From Rhypophila decipiens (lineage: Eukaryota > Ascomycota > Sordariomycetes > Sordariales > Naviculisporaceae), in NCBI GenBank assembly GCA_033297075.1, contig MU858133.1, forward strand, positions 1-64,000: a stretch of DNA of 64,000 bases. Reading direction: 5' to 3'. How positions within the stretch are numbered: position 1 is the stretch's first letter; each line of letters starts with the position of its first letter. A program made the position numbers and the translations under genes. The notes beneath the pieces were generated by a model. That model made no database searches. It was given only the letters and a program-made list of their open reading frames with translations, and was not told where the DNA came from. This document shows positions 9,771 through 22,007 of this stretch, in pieces.

Positions 9771-11463
9771 TTACTCTTCTACAGCTGGCGGAAACAGTGC
9801 AACCTTGGCACCATGCAAATTCTGAAATGTCGCCCTGCTCTCCTCGGTCCAAGGCCGATCATCGCGGCTCTCAATCCTCTCAAATTCCCTCAAGATTGTC
9901 ACCATTGTGTACGCAACCTCGGCAAAGACCAACCTGAAACCTGGACAAACCCTTGGGCCTCCTCCGAACGGTGTATACTCCCATGTAGGAGCTGCCTTCT
10001 TCTTCAGGTCACCTCTTTCCTCGGCGTGATCAGCCAGAGGGAAAGCGTCGGGCAGAAAGTCATCCCACCTCTCGGGCCGAAACAAGTCAGCATCTTCGCC
10101 CCAGAAGTCCTTGTCCCTCATGGTGCACCGGAAATTCATATCCACAATATCACCCTTCCTGATGTGCAATGGCTTGGCGCCATCTCGGCCGCCTCCAGTG
10201 GGAAAGATGACCTCGCGTATGCACTGCCTCGAGATGAGGGTCGAGATAGGGGTCACACGATGTGTTTCGCGGATGACGTTATTCAGGTATCGATAGGTCT
10301 TGAGCAGGTCGTATGTGATTTGCTCGTTTTTGGTTGGCAGGATCTCAGCCCGGAGCCTGGTCCACGCTGCAGGGTTACGAGAGAGGTGAAAAAACGCATT
10401 GCTCAGTGTTATGGCTCCGCCGTCATGGGCGGGCGTGAAGACGTTTTGCATCTGGCAACGGAGGGTGAAACGATCTTGGGTGGCTTTGGCCATTTCGTCG
10501 ATAAGCCGGAGTTGATGTTGCGGCTTGACGCCATCACCGCTCGTGGGCCCATCATGATTGGAGAGACTCTTTTCACGCCTGGCAAGGGCTTCGTTGACAC
10601 GCTTGTCAAGGAAGGCGTTGACTGTGTCGCAATCTTTCCACCATTTTGGGTCTCGATGGAGCCAGCGGAGCTTTGGTCCGAGCATGAGCCGAACAGCCGT
10701 GCCTCGCTGGGCGTAGAAGTATGCTTCCAGAAACTCTTTGTGGGAATCTGGTGAACTGAGTGCGTCCATGGACTGGCCGAAGATGAACTCGCTGGCCGTG
10801 TCGAGACTCTACCGTGTGTTAGCTGGTGAGCATATTCTCAGCTGCCTTGAATTGCTTTGGGGAATCATGGGGGATGCCCACCAAACGTCGAAAAAGGGGC
10901 ATGAGATCGACGGCAGACCCATCCCGTGGGATAAGCTGCATCAGTCTCTCCACATGGGTTGCCAAGCTCCGGTTCTCCAGGTTGGAGATGTGAACAACGT
11001 CGAATGCTGGCTTGATGAGTTTCCGTCGAGTGGCCCACTTCTCGCCCTCGACGACAGTGATGCCATCTCCCCAGAGATGCTCAGCCCCGGAACGGATCTT
11101 CTCCACGCCAAAGTGGTCGAAGTAGGTTGCATGAACGTACTTGGTGATGTTCGGGTCCATGGTCTTGACGATACGAACCCCATGACGGTTGGCCTGAAAC
11201 GTTTTGCCGTACTTTTTGAACAGATGCCAGTTAAGGTCGAGAAAGTTGCGCTCCTGGAAGGACTTTTTGTAGAGCAGAAAGAGGTCCAGCCCAAAAATGG
11301 GGTCCTTGTGAGGATATTTTGGGGGGTCTTGGCTGCCGGTTCTGCGAGCGACGATTTTGTTGTGTAGCCAGTCTCTGATCTGGCTGTATATCAGAATGGC
11401 AACCCACACGAAGAAAAATCCGCGGATCAGATCCCAACTGGAAGAAATGTCAGACGAGAACAT
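9771..11463 (-). CDS. Cytochrome P450, CYP52-like, with altered I helix
   Basis: Two exons (11463-10882 and 10808-9771, GT-AG, phase 0) give 539 residues. Start is the ATG at 11461-11463. Residues about 10-30 are a membrane anchor, followed by PPKYPHKDPIFGLD. P450 signatures are K-helix ExxR in NNVIRETHR, FRPERW, and the heme loop FGGGPRVCPG with the thiolate Cys. The order and the N-terminal half (WHLFKKYGKTFQ) resemble the CYP52/CYP63/CYP539 fatty-acid and alkane hydroxylases; that assignment is inference. Odd point: where this group has AGRDTT in the I helix, this protein reads PAHDGGA, so the proton-delivery Thr is Gly. It lies tail-to-tail with the PAF-AH gene. Confidence 0.9.
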
Positions 11464-13658
11464 TGTGATGGATACTATTGACAAAAAGATGATATACGCT
11501 GGTCAAAGGCAGAATTCTCCTTTCTTGCTTGTGGAGACAGGATCGGGAAGGTAAATAGAAATTCAGAGGAGAGGGAAATGTTGCGAACAAAGCTGGGGAG
11601 CTGTTCGGAAGGCCGGTCCTTGGTGGAGGTGACGGTGATTTCGGCTTGCAAGAGTGACGAAATTTCACGACGTTACACAACAGAAGCTGCACTGGATTTG
11701 TAGCTCTTACCGGTAAGGGGTAGGTCTGTCGTCAGACAGTTAGACGGTAGTTCGCGACCCGTAGCCCGCCGAAGGCATAAGAAGTTCTGGTAGGATTGGT
11801 GGGTAGGACCAACGGTCGTCTTGAGCACCAACGTTAAATTGAGGCAATATACTTCCCGCTTCAGAGGATCAACTTGCTTCCCGGTTTTTGTTGGTTTGCC
11901 TCGTTCATCCGGGAACAACACGGCTCTGGTCATGGCGGCCCATTCAGAGCGTACTCAGACCTCTTCTCTCATAGTTACAACAAAACCTCATTGAAGGTAT
12001 TGAGGTGTTATATGCACAGTATCCCATGGTAAATACCCAAATTGTACCAGGGGACCAGGTCCCTTGATCAGGTCATCGGGAACTTTGACGGCATTATAAA
12101 TATCCAAATACGCCCTTTACGAGGCAGGTGATACGTTATATCTATAAGAAAGATACATTAGAACGGTCGCAAACAGGCCTAATAACCTTGTTGATGACAG
12201 GTGTTACAACTTTGCTATTTACCGTAGGATGGTGTACTACTGGCACAAGAGGTATAGCATAAAAGAACAGACAGACAGAAACGAAGACTGATCTATTCCA
12301 GGCCAAACCAGAACCCACATGAAGTTACAAAGGTACCAAACACTCCTATGTCTTTCGTCATTCGCAAATGTCACTAGCTACCCTACACGAATCTTTGAAT
12401 GTCCTAATTCAGACCTTGATTATACACCGCGCACCGAGTCCATCCCGCGAGTTGAGTGTGCCATGCGCTAGCGGAGCTGTTGCCACCCAGAAGTCAAATA
12501 TGGTTATCAGTATCCGTGTTCTGTTATATTAAGGACAATAACGGTGCGGTTCCCCGCGTTTTCAAGGCGAGGATCTTACCTTTTCCAGTACATGCCTTAC
12601 CCGTATCAATCTCCGTCTCTAAAAGATAACAGATCAGCTTATATTTGATCGCTAGTTTTGACACACAACCAGAAGTTGAGGGTCAGTTTCTTACCAGCAA
12701 AAATTGGCGCTGCTGTAATTGTCATAGGCCCTGTCATACAAAGAGCAAGATAACGGTAGAGCATATTGCAACGCATAGTGTGTGTTGTTGCTGGTTCCGA
12801 CAAGAAGCGCTGATAATCGCAGGTTGTATAAAGGACAGAGACAAACAGGAGGAGATGGTGGTGCTATGGTGAACAGGAGAAGAGATAATCGTGCGGTTTC
12901 TGTCAACACCGTCTCTTTATACAAGGTCTGGGTTCGGGAGGTTGTGGCAAAAGCGTGGCGGGAAGTTGGGGACACCATCACAATGCTGAGATCATTCAAA
13001 CTATCACATATACTCCGTACCACTACGTGATAACATTCCTGCTGCTCTGGCATATCATCCATCAGATCAAAGATTGTCACATATACCACCTGGTGCTACA
13101 CATCCAACGCGTTGTTGGAGACAAAAGTTCCCTTTCTGGTTCGGCCGCGGCCCAAGCCCAAAGTCTTCCTAGAACGAACCCTTTCTTGGATCAATTACAT
13201 ATTATATTCGTGGCGTAGCCTCATGCATTCTGTGACTGCCTTGAAAACTGTTCCATTCTGTGTCTGTGCCCCTCGTCGCCGTCAGTTTCTAGGCTTCATA
13301 TCGATGAGGTCCTACGTCTTTGAGGGTAGCAATACTCGTAGATATCTGCCGCTGATCCACTCATCACCGGCCAAGGTAGTTACTGGCTGGGTGGTAATGT
13401 TGTTTAAAGATGTTGTTGGTGATATCAGCGCATCGGGCCGAATGCGCAGCAAAAGTCTTTGCTGCCTTGTACTATGTGACCGAAGACAGAAGGCCTTGAG
13501 AAGTTGAGAGCCATTCGGCCCATTCCTTAACTTGAACCCGACAAACTACTTGCCCACTGCTCTGGAGTTGTAAGTTCCCGTGAGCCCAGCTTCATCATAT
13601 CAATTTCGTTGAGACCCTCACAGACATCGTACTTCGAAAAGAGTCGACAAACCTCAAG
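11464..13658. other. Intergenic 2.2 kb, no gene recognised
   Basis: Low-information DNA between the P450 and the UstYa-like gene. Short open frames (for example 13112-13507) show no family motif or splice-consistent extension. A single TACTCCGTA, a motif found as an inverted pair at 25.6 kb, lies near 13012-13020. Confidence 0.5.
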
Positions 13659-14722
13659 ATGTCCGACCACATGTTGCTCCTTAAAGACTCTAAACATTGC
13701 CCGGTCTGTCAGGATGCCCTTCATTGGCAGCCGGAAGTAGGAGAAGACAAAAATGCACGCCATCGACGCAAATATAACATCTTGTCAGTTTATTATCTGA
13801 TCCTCCTTCATCTTATCTGCCTCTCCCTTTTGGGTTGGCTTTTCTTGCTGGGAAAGTTCAACGCTGGCATGTCGAGCAGACAGGGTCTGGAGATGTTGGG
13901 TAACTGTTATAAACCATGAACCATCTCTCGGCTCTCGCTCAAAACTGACCAGAAACAGACTTTGATAATCGTTACAAAGACTGGGTGCCGGTGACATACG
14001 AATTGCGAGCGGAAAACGCGCTGGAGAACCCACCGAGTGATTTTATGGGCATGCCAAACGAGAAGAACACAAAAGCCTGGGATGAACTCATTACTCGTTT
14101 GTCTCTCCTCCCGTCTCGTACACAAAAGCGTCGCACTCTCATCGAGACAGCCCCATCTGACAGTGAATGTGACATGACAATCATCCTAGCAACCTACTTC
14201 GCAGCTTCACGACAGGACCTCCAAAAGACGAAAGAATCGATCAATGACTCCGTTCTACTCGGCCATCCTCACAACGGAGAGTACTACCTAGCCGGATTGG
14301 GAGTTTACCACGATATCCACTGTCTGAGGCGGTTGAGATTGTTCCTTCATAGCAACTATTACTATGACAGGCTTACAGACGTTAACTTACAGTATTTGAG
14401 AGAGCATCTAGGTACGGATTTGAGGCGAGGAAATGGCAGGTTTGGACCGAGCTAACTCTGTCTTGGACCAAAACTAGGCCATTGTATCGAATCTCTTCGC
14501 CGCAGCGTCATGTGCAGTGCCGATACTAATATCTTCACCTTCACCTGGGAGGACGCCGAGGAGGTTCACCCCGGTATATTTCGCCCGAACCCAAAATCCA
14601 ACCAGCAGCGAAAGTGTGTTCGTTGGGAACTTGTAGAGAAATGGGTTACAGATCGACATGTACCTCTCAGTCCTGTTCTTCTCAAGCCCGATGGGCGGCA
14701 GGACAAGATTATGATGGTCTAA
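13659..14722 (+). CDS. UstYa-like oxidase (DUF3328 family)
   Basis: Three exons, 13659-13899, 13959-14411 and 14478-14722, join in frame to 312 residues. Exon 1 gives a cytosolic N-terminus and one membrane segment at about residues 44-67. Exon 2 contributes VTYELRAENAL and the first HxxHC motif, H198-DIH-C202 in YHDIHCLRRLR. The second motif is assembled across intron 2: HLG from exon 2 and GHCIESLRR from exon 3 give H230-LGH-C234. A C-terminal KCVRWELVEKW follows, as in the family. UstYa-type proteins are type-II membrane oxidases that catalyse cyclisation or halogenation steps in fungal RiPP and some other secondary-metabolite pathways. No repeat-containing RiPP precursor is seen nearby, so its substrate is unknown. 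Confidence 0.9.
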
Positions 14723-16003
14723 GTCTATACCTGGCCCCAGCGGTTTCTTAACGACGGGGTCTAAAATTAGGGGAGCAACGGAAAGGGTGTCTCAGAGATA
14801 CGATACATAGCTTATGAAAATACGGTATTAGCCTCTCATTAAATATTGTTAGATTTCCCCTTTACGCCTCTCTTCTATACGTAGCATCGAACAATCTGAA
14901 GCGTTTAAAGAACATTTACTTATATACAAGGTAAATGTAGGCAAGAAGGTAGGTCCATAGGTACCAAGCTAGGTAGATACAGACCTTGTTGGAGCCGAAC
15001 TCGAGATTTAGTGTCAATATAACGTTAGCCAAAGAGGGGAAGCAATAGCCGACCAGCGCGCACCATGCACCGGAGCCGTTGAGAACATTCGCAGGACCTC
15101 GGCTTGGGTGGGCTCGGAGGGTTACATACACCCGTTGATTCCGAGTCAGCACTGTATTCCGTGGCGTAAACAAGCATTCCGTGCCGCAAAGCTTGACAAC
15201 GCCTCTTAACGGCACCTATTCCGAAAGGTCACTGGCCAGTATAAGATGATCATGATCGCAGCTTTTGGAGATAGGTCCTTGACCTCCTCTATATCACACG
15301 ACGCCTAATGTCTGTCGAATCAAAAATCACGGTTTGGTTGGGAATGCCGCATGCGCCCCAGTCCTACGGATATTGAGGATGTTTGCAACATCTGCGTGGA
15401 CTTCGTGTGATTCTTTGCAGATCAATATCGCAAAGGGCAGTTTGCCTTATGACCCTCGTAGTAACACAAACCAATCAACACACATGTCGTGTATGGAGAA
15501 CCTGTCTCGGACTGCAGTGGCCCGGGCAACCAACGAGCTGTGTCCTTATCAAACTCGGAGCGGGCCGTTGGATATCGCGCCTTACGCGAGCATGATAACA
15601 TCGGCTAGCCTGCCATATACGGCAAGAGTGTAGTGACACTGCGATGTAAGGCACAGGACAATGTTCCAACGATCAGCTGCCGACGTATCCGCTGAACTGA
15701 GTGGAACTGTGGAAAGCCTCGCTGTAAATTCATCACGCCTGGACAAAAGTCCCATCTCAAAGATTGCGTTCACGGTGATACCTGACCGCTTCAAAGTCAC
15801 GTAGAGACCCAAATTCATACCGGAAAAGATGTCGTCAAGATAGATTCCATCTTTACCTGTCAAGTTCCTCTCTTCCTCCCTCTATCCAAGTAGCCTGAGC
15901 AGGTCGTGTTCAAACCCCTTTCTCCAAGTATCTTGTATTTTGAGCTCTCACTATACCTCGCCCACCAAGCCAGTCTCATCGCTGAGCCCACGCAATATAC
16001 ATC
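14723..16003. other. Intergenic 1.3 kb, no gene recognised
   Basis: AT-richer 3' flank of the UstYa-like gene followed by the upstream region of the rhodopsin-domain gene. No coding motif or clear repeat is recognised. Confidence 0.5.
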
Positions 16004-17652
16004 ATGTCAGACCAAGAACCGGCCAAGATGTTGATGTCCACACAAGGACCGGCAGCAATGTACGCGGCCACCATCCTTCTGACGATTCTGAATTGCATTG
16101 TCGTTCCCCTTCGCTTCTACAGAAGACGCGTGGGGCAAAAGCAAGCCTGGCGTATGGACGACTGGCTTACGATCCCGGCCTTGGTGAGCTTTTTGTTCAA
16201 CCGCCCTTCCTGTAACGTTTTGGTAGTGCATATGTCTATGTGAATTCTAAACTGACACGCCCCCTCAACCTCGTATGTGGTTGATGAACAAAGGCTCTTA
16301 ACATAGGCATGTCTATAGCTATCTGGATAGGTAAAGTCTTAACAATACACCTTTTGCCTTGACGCTGTGTCAAAAACGGCGGCTATTGAATATTTCTTTT
16401 AGCTTACTCTTACGTTCCCGAGTTGTATAGGTGTTAGTTGGCATGCTGTCGGGTATCCGACTCCGCCCGTGACATCGGCACCACCAGACCTAGGTACAGG
16501 AAATTCAACCGACACGTCCGTTGCACAGCGCAGCCCGGCCAGGATCATGACTCGAACACCACTAGAACAAGCCAACGAGATTATCAGCAAGAATGAGAAA
16601 ATAATCTTTATTGTTTTCTCCCTCTTTGCCGCCTCGCTCTCTTGCTCCAAGGCAAGCATCCTCTTCCTTTACCGCCGCATATTTTGTTCCGACGGTCTTC
16701 TTCGAAACTTCACATTGTACATTGTATGGTTCTTGTTGGTAATAGTGGCCCTGTTTGGCATCGGCATCACGCTGGCACATGTATTCGCGTGTGGCACTCA
16801 GTTCCATTACTGGTGGTCAAGTGCTGGCGCCGATCTTAGGGCACACTGCGCCGACACTCAGACGCTGACGTATGCGCACTCGGTGTCGGGCTTCATTATT
16901 GATGTCCTCCTCATGGCCATTCCCATTGTGCCCGTGTGGAGGATGCGCCTTCCTCTGGGGCGAAAGTTGGGCGTCATGGCTGTTTTCCTTACAGGTGGCG
17001 TGTAAGTTCATATCCCGTTATTTGAAAGGCGTGCCCTTTGCTAATCATAAAAAAATGGTCCAGAGCACTTGCCGCATCGCTCATAAGAATGATTTGGTTT
17101 TTGTGGGAGAATCAGACACCTTGGAACACATCGTTTGACCAAGACTGTAGGTCCACTTTCTTGTATCCATGTCTGGGCCAGATCCTTGTCTCTCCCACTG
17201 CATCTTGTCCAACATTAGTCAAAGGCAGAGAATTGAACTAACCATGCAATCCTATGCACACGACAAATCTCATAGTACTAGCGAGTACCTTTCTCTTCTG
17301 GACTGTCATGGAGACTCACGTTGCACTTCTCGCCGCCTGTCTCCCGACACTCAGGGGATGCCTGAACAACCTAGAGAGATGTTATTATCCATTAAGTCTT
17401 GCTAGCACCACCTACAATGGCACTGGGGCCAATGAGAAGGGCACCGGTGGAAGTGAGAATGGTAAGAGCCGATGGGATTCCACCCTAAGCCATCATCCTT
17501 CCAGCCAGTACCTGCGCGCCTCCGAGCGGAACTTGAATGCTGTCGCTAGTAACAGTGTTGCGGGAACTGAACTAAAGTTCATCACCGAGTGGTCGTCACA
17601 CGTGAGCGTTGACCGGTCCCGTCATATTTCCCGAGAAGATGAGCCTGTCTGA
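16004..17652 (+). CDS. Fungal rhodopsin-domain seven-helix membrane protein (PTH11/SAT4-like)
   Basis: Five exons can be read: 16004-16183, 16294-16330, 16431-17001, 17064-17146 and about 17276-17652, giving roughly 415 residues. The start of the last exon is uncertain between two nearby AG sites. Signatures in order are RFYRRRVGQKQAWRMDDWLT after helix 1, GVSWHAVGYP in the second loop, SKASILFLYRRIF in helix 3, and GFIIDVLLMAIPIVPVWRM in helix 5. FWTVMETHVALLAACLPTLR is the last helix. This is the pattern of the fungal 'rhodopsin domain' integral membrane family, plasma-membrane proteins that include receptor-like PTH11 relatives. The tail is soluble and Ser-rich. The ligand and signalling role are unknown. 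Confidence 0.85.
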
Positions 17653-17888
17653 ACGGAGGACAGACATATGTGAAGGTGTGGGAACTGTTTGAGGAGATGA
17701 ATGTAAATGGCATATCTGGCACAAGACGACGAGTAAATGGGGTCAAGGAAGCCACGACCGTAGGTAGAAGGCGTATTTTAGTCAATAAACACTCGTTCAC
17801 CAAGAGTCTCCTGTTCGAGAAGTGTAAACGTGTGTATAAACAAGATATGATAACGCCAGGTACTCCTGACTCCATGAATCCACAGTCT

Positions 17889-19319
17889 CTAGAAAACAAA
17901 CACCTGGTCTTCCATCTTGGCACTTGCTCCGGGAACTTCCCAGCCCAGCTCACCCAGCATGCCTTTCGCAGCATTGATCATGCCAGGGGGGCCACACAAG
18001 AACACTTTACTTTCTTCTTCGGCCCCATTAGGTGGTTTCGGCATCCATTTTCCCAGTACCCCTTTGTTGATATGTCCCACTCCGTGTTCCCACTTGTTTT
18101 CCTCGCTCTCGGAAAGAGGCGCATGATCAACGGTATACCACACCTTGAGCTTCTCCGGAAATCTCTCGGCCCAGCTATCTAGCTCCGTTCGCAGCAAGAT
18201 ATCGCCTTCCGATCGATTCGCATACACAAGGCTTACTCGGGTGTGATCTTGAGGATCATCACAAACAGCCCGAATCACCTGGTGCATTGGGGTGATGCCC
18301 GTACCACCAGCTATCATTCCGATTTCCTTGGCTAGACCACGGTGATACTTCATTGCGCCCTTGGGACCTCGGAATAGCACCGAGTCCACATCGGGCTGCA
18401 GGCTTGCGATGTAACTCCCTGTGAGAAGACCATCGGGGTAGCACTTGATGATGAGCTCCAGGACACCCTTGTCTGCGTTATTCGAAATGGGTGTGTACGA
18501 ACGCATAACCGGCTTGCCGTCGATGATTGTTCGTATTACGACGTGTTGGCCTGTTGGGAGTCCTAGGATCGTATCGTGTGTGGGCAGAGAAAAGACAAGG
18601 CGAAACACCATGGGCGCAACTTGTTCTTTGCGGATCAGGGGAAGGGGTTGGAACTCCTTGGACTTGAGCCAGATTTTGGGTGGCAAAGGGGGCTGCTGGG
18701 AAGCGGGCTTGTGCATGGGGAAGCGCTCGAAGCCATGGTCCATGTGGGTAAAGGATGATATCTGTTTGACCGCTACGAGGGCCGTGGCTGCTGAGATGGC
18801 GGAGGCGGCTAGAAATCCTCCAGGGAAACCATTGGCTGTGTTGGGCAAGTGAGAGAGCAGCTGCTCTGCGACAGCTGTCGTGGTGGTGCTGGCTGTATGG
18901 CTATGACGGGCTGCGACCGCCGAGATGGCGGCAATAGAGCCAAGTGCCAAGGCAGCTCCTGTGGTGGACGGGATTGAAGACCGCGGTGGCGGTGAAGGGG
19001 CCGAGACAGTTTCGACTTGAGGGAGGTGGACTACTCGTTTTGGGACAGGCTTCTGGTAGCCTTCCAAGTGTCCTACCAGGAGCTCGGCCATGATTTCCAG
19101 AGCGTCGTCGGAGTGGCCAGCGTTGTCGAAGGCTTCACTTGCGTCTGTGCCTGCGGCTTCGGTGAGAACCTCGACACCGCCGGGATGGTCGTGGATATAC
19201 TTGGCTACATCGTAGATCTGGCCCTGGATGATGATCCAGTTGTTGGTCTCGGTGTTGTGTTCAGCCACTTGAGTTGCTGTGAATGCCGGCAGCATTGTAG
19301 TTGTGGTCATGGTGGCCAT
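17889..19319 (-). CDS. Cytochrome b5 / NADH-cytochrome b5 reductase fusion
   Basis: A single exon of 476 residues from the ATG at 19317-19319. An N-terminal cytochrome b5 domain carries the heme ligands His45 in HPGG (45-48) and His69 in NAGHSDDA. A linker with two hydrophobic stretches (about 121-138 and 166-185) probably anchors it. The reductase half shows the FAD motif RSYTPIS (273-279), the NAD(P)H-binding GGTGITPMHQ (338-347), CGPPGM (442-447) and a C-terminal VFVF. The protein can pass electrons from NADH to its own b5 domain and on to an acceptor such as a P450 or desaturase. It is divergently transcribed from a P450 with 780 bp between them, so that P450 is the obvious candidate acceptor (inference). 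Confidence 0.93.
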   Translation of the reverse strand: MATMTTTTMLPAFTATQVAEHNTETNNWIIIQGQIYDVAKYIHDHPGGVEVLTEAAGTDASEAFDNAGHSDDALEIMAELLVGHLEGYQKPVPKRVVHLPQVETVSAPSPPPRSSIPSTTGAALALGSIAAISAVAARHSHTASTTTTAVAEQLLSHLPNTANGFPGGFLAASAISAATALVAVKQISSFTHMDHGFERFPMHKPASQQPPLPPKIWLKSKEFQPLPLIRKEQVAPMVFRLVFSLPTHDTILGLPTGQHVVIRTIIDGKPVMRSYTPISNNADKGVLELIIKCYPDGLLTGSYIASLQPDVDSVLFRGPKGAMKYHRGLAKEIGMIAGGTGITPMHQVIRAVCDDPQDHTRVSLVYANRSEGDILLRTELDSWAERFPEKLKVWYTVDHAPLSESEENKWEHGVGHINKGVLGKWMPKPPNGAEEESKVFLCGPPGMINAAKGMLGELGWEVPGASAKMEDQVFVF

Positions 19320-20099
19320 GGCTTGGTTTGGAGAGGTGAGCTTGATTTGGTGACAAAGTCTAAGGGATTGATGATTGTCGATGTTGACATGTTTGACAAA
19401 GGTCCCGTTGACCCTCCCTGGTATTTATCGACACATCACGCAAGCTTCGAGCCTTGCAGGCCAAAATGTCAGTACCCGTTGGCAACGGCGAAGAAAGTCT
19501 CCGGCAAGCTTGGCGTCAGGAGCATGAACAGGAATCATTGCTATACGCGGTATACGTACTCTGCGCAATGGACGGGCATGCTGTGTGACGAGGATTACTG
19601 AGGCAGCGTTGCACCGGAGGGATTCGGAATGAGCTGTCGACAACCCCGAGAACTGCCCCTATTTACGCCTATTGGTTCGTGGACTGCCGGCGCCCCACCT
19701 ACCTCGGCGTTCTGTCAAGGCCACAGCAGGACCGTTAAGAGACTTAACTCAGCCTGCAGAAAACATAGATTGAGCATCATGAAATTATGTAGGGCATGAT
19801 GTAATGGTCCCGACACAAGAGTTCAACATTGTCGGCACGTCCTATCTCGGTCGGCAACGGCCGTCCACGAGCCGATGATGGATTTCAAAAGAATGGAGTC
19901 CAGGCCGACGACTATGAAAACGTGAAAGCAACGTGTATATAACACCACGACAGACGGGGACAGGCTCGATGAGTACACCAAACCGGACAAACCGCCATCC
20001 TGACCCATCTGACATGATCTCGAATACCTCTTATAAACCTTCAGCTTTACTCTACTGCTACTATACTCAGACACTTGAACTTTCTATCTTGATCTCAGT
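19320..20099. promoter_or_regulatory. Divergent promoter of the b5-reductase fusion and the P450
   Basis: The 780-bp gap between the two head-to-head ATGs. A TATAAA sits at 20032-20037, about 65 bp before the P450 start. The arrangement would allow co-expression of a P450 and its electron donor. No specific activator site is recognised. Confidence 0.55.
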
Positions 20100-21883
20100 A
20101 TGGCGACCAAGAACTTCTATCTCTTTGGCGAGGACATTTCCACCGCCAAAGAGATCCAGATCCCAGCCGAAATCATTGACCAACACGGCGATGCTCAAAC
20201 CACCGATCTCGAAGACGAGCTCAAGCAAGTCGTGGCTCACCATTTTGGAGTTTTTGAATCCAAGGGCCTCTCGTTCTCCTCTGTCGACCAATCTCTGCCC
20301 ACGCTCTCCGACGTCTTGTCGGCAGAAGAGCCCATTGCCATCGCCATCGACGGCCACAAAGTCCGCCAAGTTCCTCATCCCAAGGGACTGCCCTACGTGG
20401 GCAACTTCTTCCAAGTATACCCCGACCATCTTGGCAACCACCAGCGTCTGTTCGACCTCTATGGCCCCATGATTCAGACCACCAACTTGGGCCGAACTGT
20501 GTACCAAACCAACGATCCCAATCTGGCCAACATCTTCTTTTCCGAGTCCGAGTACTTTTCCAAGATCATCACCGAGGACCATCCTCTTTGGCCAATCAAG
20601 ATGCCAGAGGCCGGTATCTTTCTCGGCGACACCAATTCCAAGGAGTGGCCCGTTGTTCACAAGTTTCTTGCACCAGCTCTTGGGCCCAAGGCAGTACGTC
20701 ACTATGCCACGACCATGCAACACACTGTCGAAGAGGCCTTCAAAGTCTTTGATGAGCTCGATGAGCGGAAGGAGTCATGGAATGTGTACCCGTACATGCT
20801 CAAGCTTGGGTCGCAGGCAGTGGGCGAGCTGGTGCTCGGCATGGACTTTAAGCACTTCAATTCTGTTGACGCACCTCCTCACGAGATGGTTGCCCTGATT
20901 GCCCAGTCTCTGGCTCTGAACAAGAAGATCTCGTCCCGGGGATCATGGTATGCTCACCTGCCGTTTGGCGACCCCAAGAGGCTTCAGACCATGTGGAGCC
21001 GCATCGACGAGCTGATCGGCCAGTCGGTCAACGAAGCCAAGTCTGGCGGCGTGGAGGACTTGGAACTGCAAGAAGCCGCTGTTAAGGCTGCTAACATGGT
21101 TGGTATGTGATCCTTCCTTCTGTCTCGTCTCCCTTTGTGTCCCCGCTCAGGCGCTGACAGACCCGCCTGTTCTTTGCAGATTACGCGATCCGCGCGGTAG
21201 ACAACAAGGGCAACAAACTGCCCAGGGAGTATCTTGTTTCCGCCCTCCTTGTAGCCACTGGCGCAGGCTTCACCACCACTTCTTCGCTACTCTCCTGGAT
21301 CATTTACGGACTGGTTCACTACCCGGGCATGCAGGAAAAGCTGCTACAGGAGCTGGTAGACAACGACTTCGACAACAAGACCCAAATCACAGCCGACTTT
21401 ACGAGCAAACTGACCTTCCAGGACAAGTACATCAAGGAGATCCAGCGCCGACATAATCCCGCCTTCCAACCCGCCCGCACCGCAGTCCGAGACGTCATCG
21501 TGCCAGGTGGATATAAACTTCCCAAAGGGGCCGTGGTTATTCCCGCCCTGCATCACATCATGAACAACCCCACGCTGTGGGACAATCCTACGAGCTTTGA
21601 TCCAGAGAGGTGGGATACACCAAGGGTAAAGGAGCGAAACAAGGGCACTTATACGCCTTTCGGCAGCGGGGCAAGGATGTGTATCGGTTTCAACTTTGCG
21701 CTGCAGGAAATCAAGGTGTTCTTGCCCAAGCTGGTGTACCGTTACGAGTTTGTCAAGGATGACGTGGACCAGACGGTGGAGTATGATCCTGAATTCCAGC
21801 TTATCCGGCCGGATAATCTGTTTGTACGGGCCCAGAAAAGGACTAGTTTGCCTGCGAAGAGCGCTACGAGTGGTGGAAAGTAG
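20100..21883 (+). CDS. Cytochrome P450 without a membrane anchor
   Basis: Two exons, 20100-21102 and 21180-21883, give 568 residues. There is no N-terminal hydrophobic anchor. Instead about 95 mostly acidic residues precede the proline-rich HPKGLPYVGNFFQVYPDHLG. P450 signatures are ExxR in KEIQRRH, FDPERW, and the heme loop FGSGARMCIG (about 495-504, Cys502). The I helix reads ATGAGFTTTSS at about 360-370: the Thr is kept but the usual acidic residue before it is Phe. The helix region and heme loop resemble P450BM3/foxy-type (CYP102/505) proteins, but no reductase domain is fused. The divergent b5/b5-reductase gene may supply electrons. Substrate unknown. Confidence 0.9.
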
Positions 21884-22007
21884 ATGAGGCTGCAGGAGAT
21901 TGGATCCTGCGAGACGAGGTGTATACGAGCTAAGAGTTGAAAACTAGCGTAGAACACGGTCAAATCAGACCTCCTCGATTTTTATAGACAAAAGAAACGA
22001 AATCAGA

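Noticed and set aside
13112..13507. 131-codon open frame before the UstYa-like gene
   Set aside because: Basic, low-complexity composition with no recognisable domain, and no promoter or splice context.
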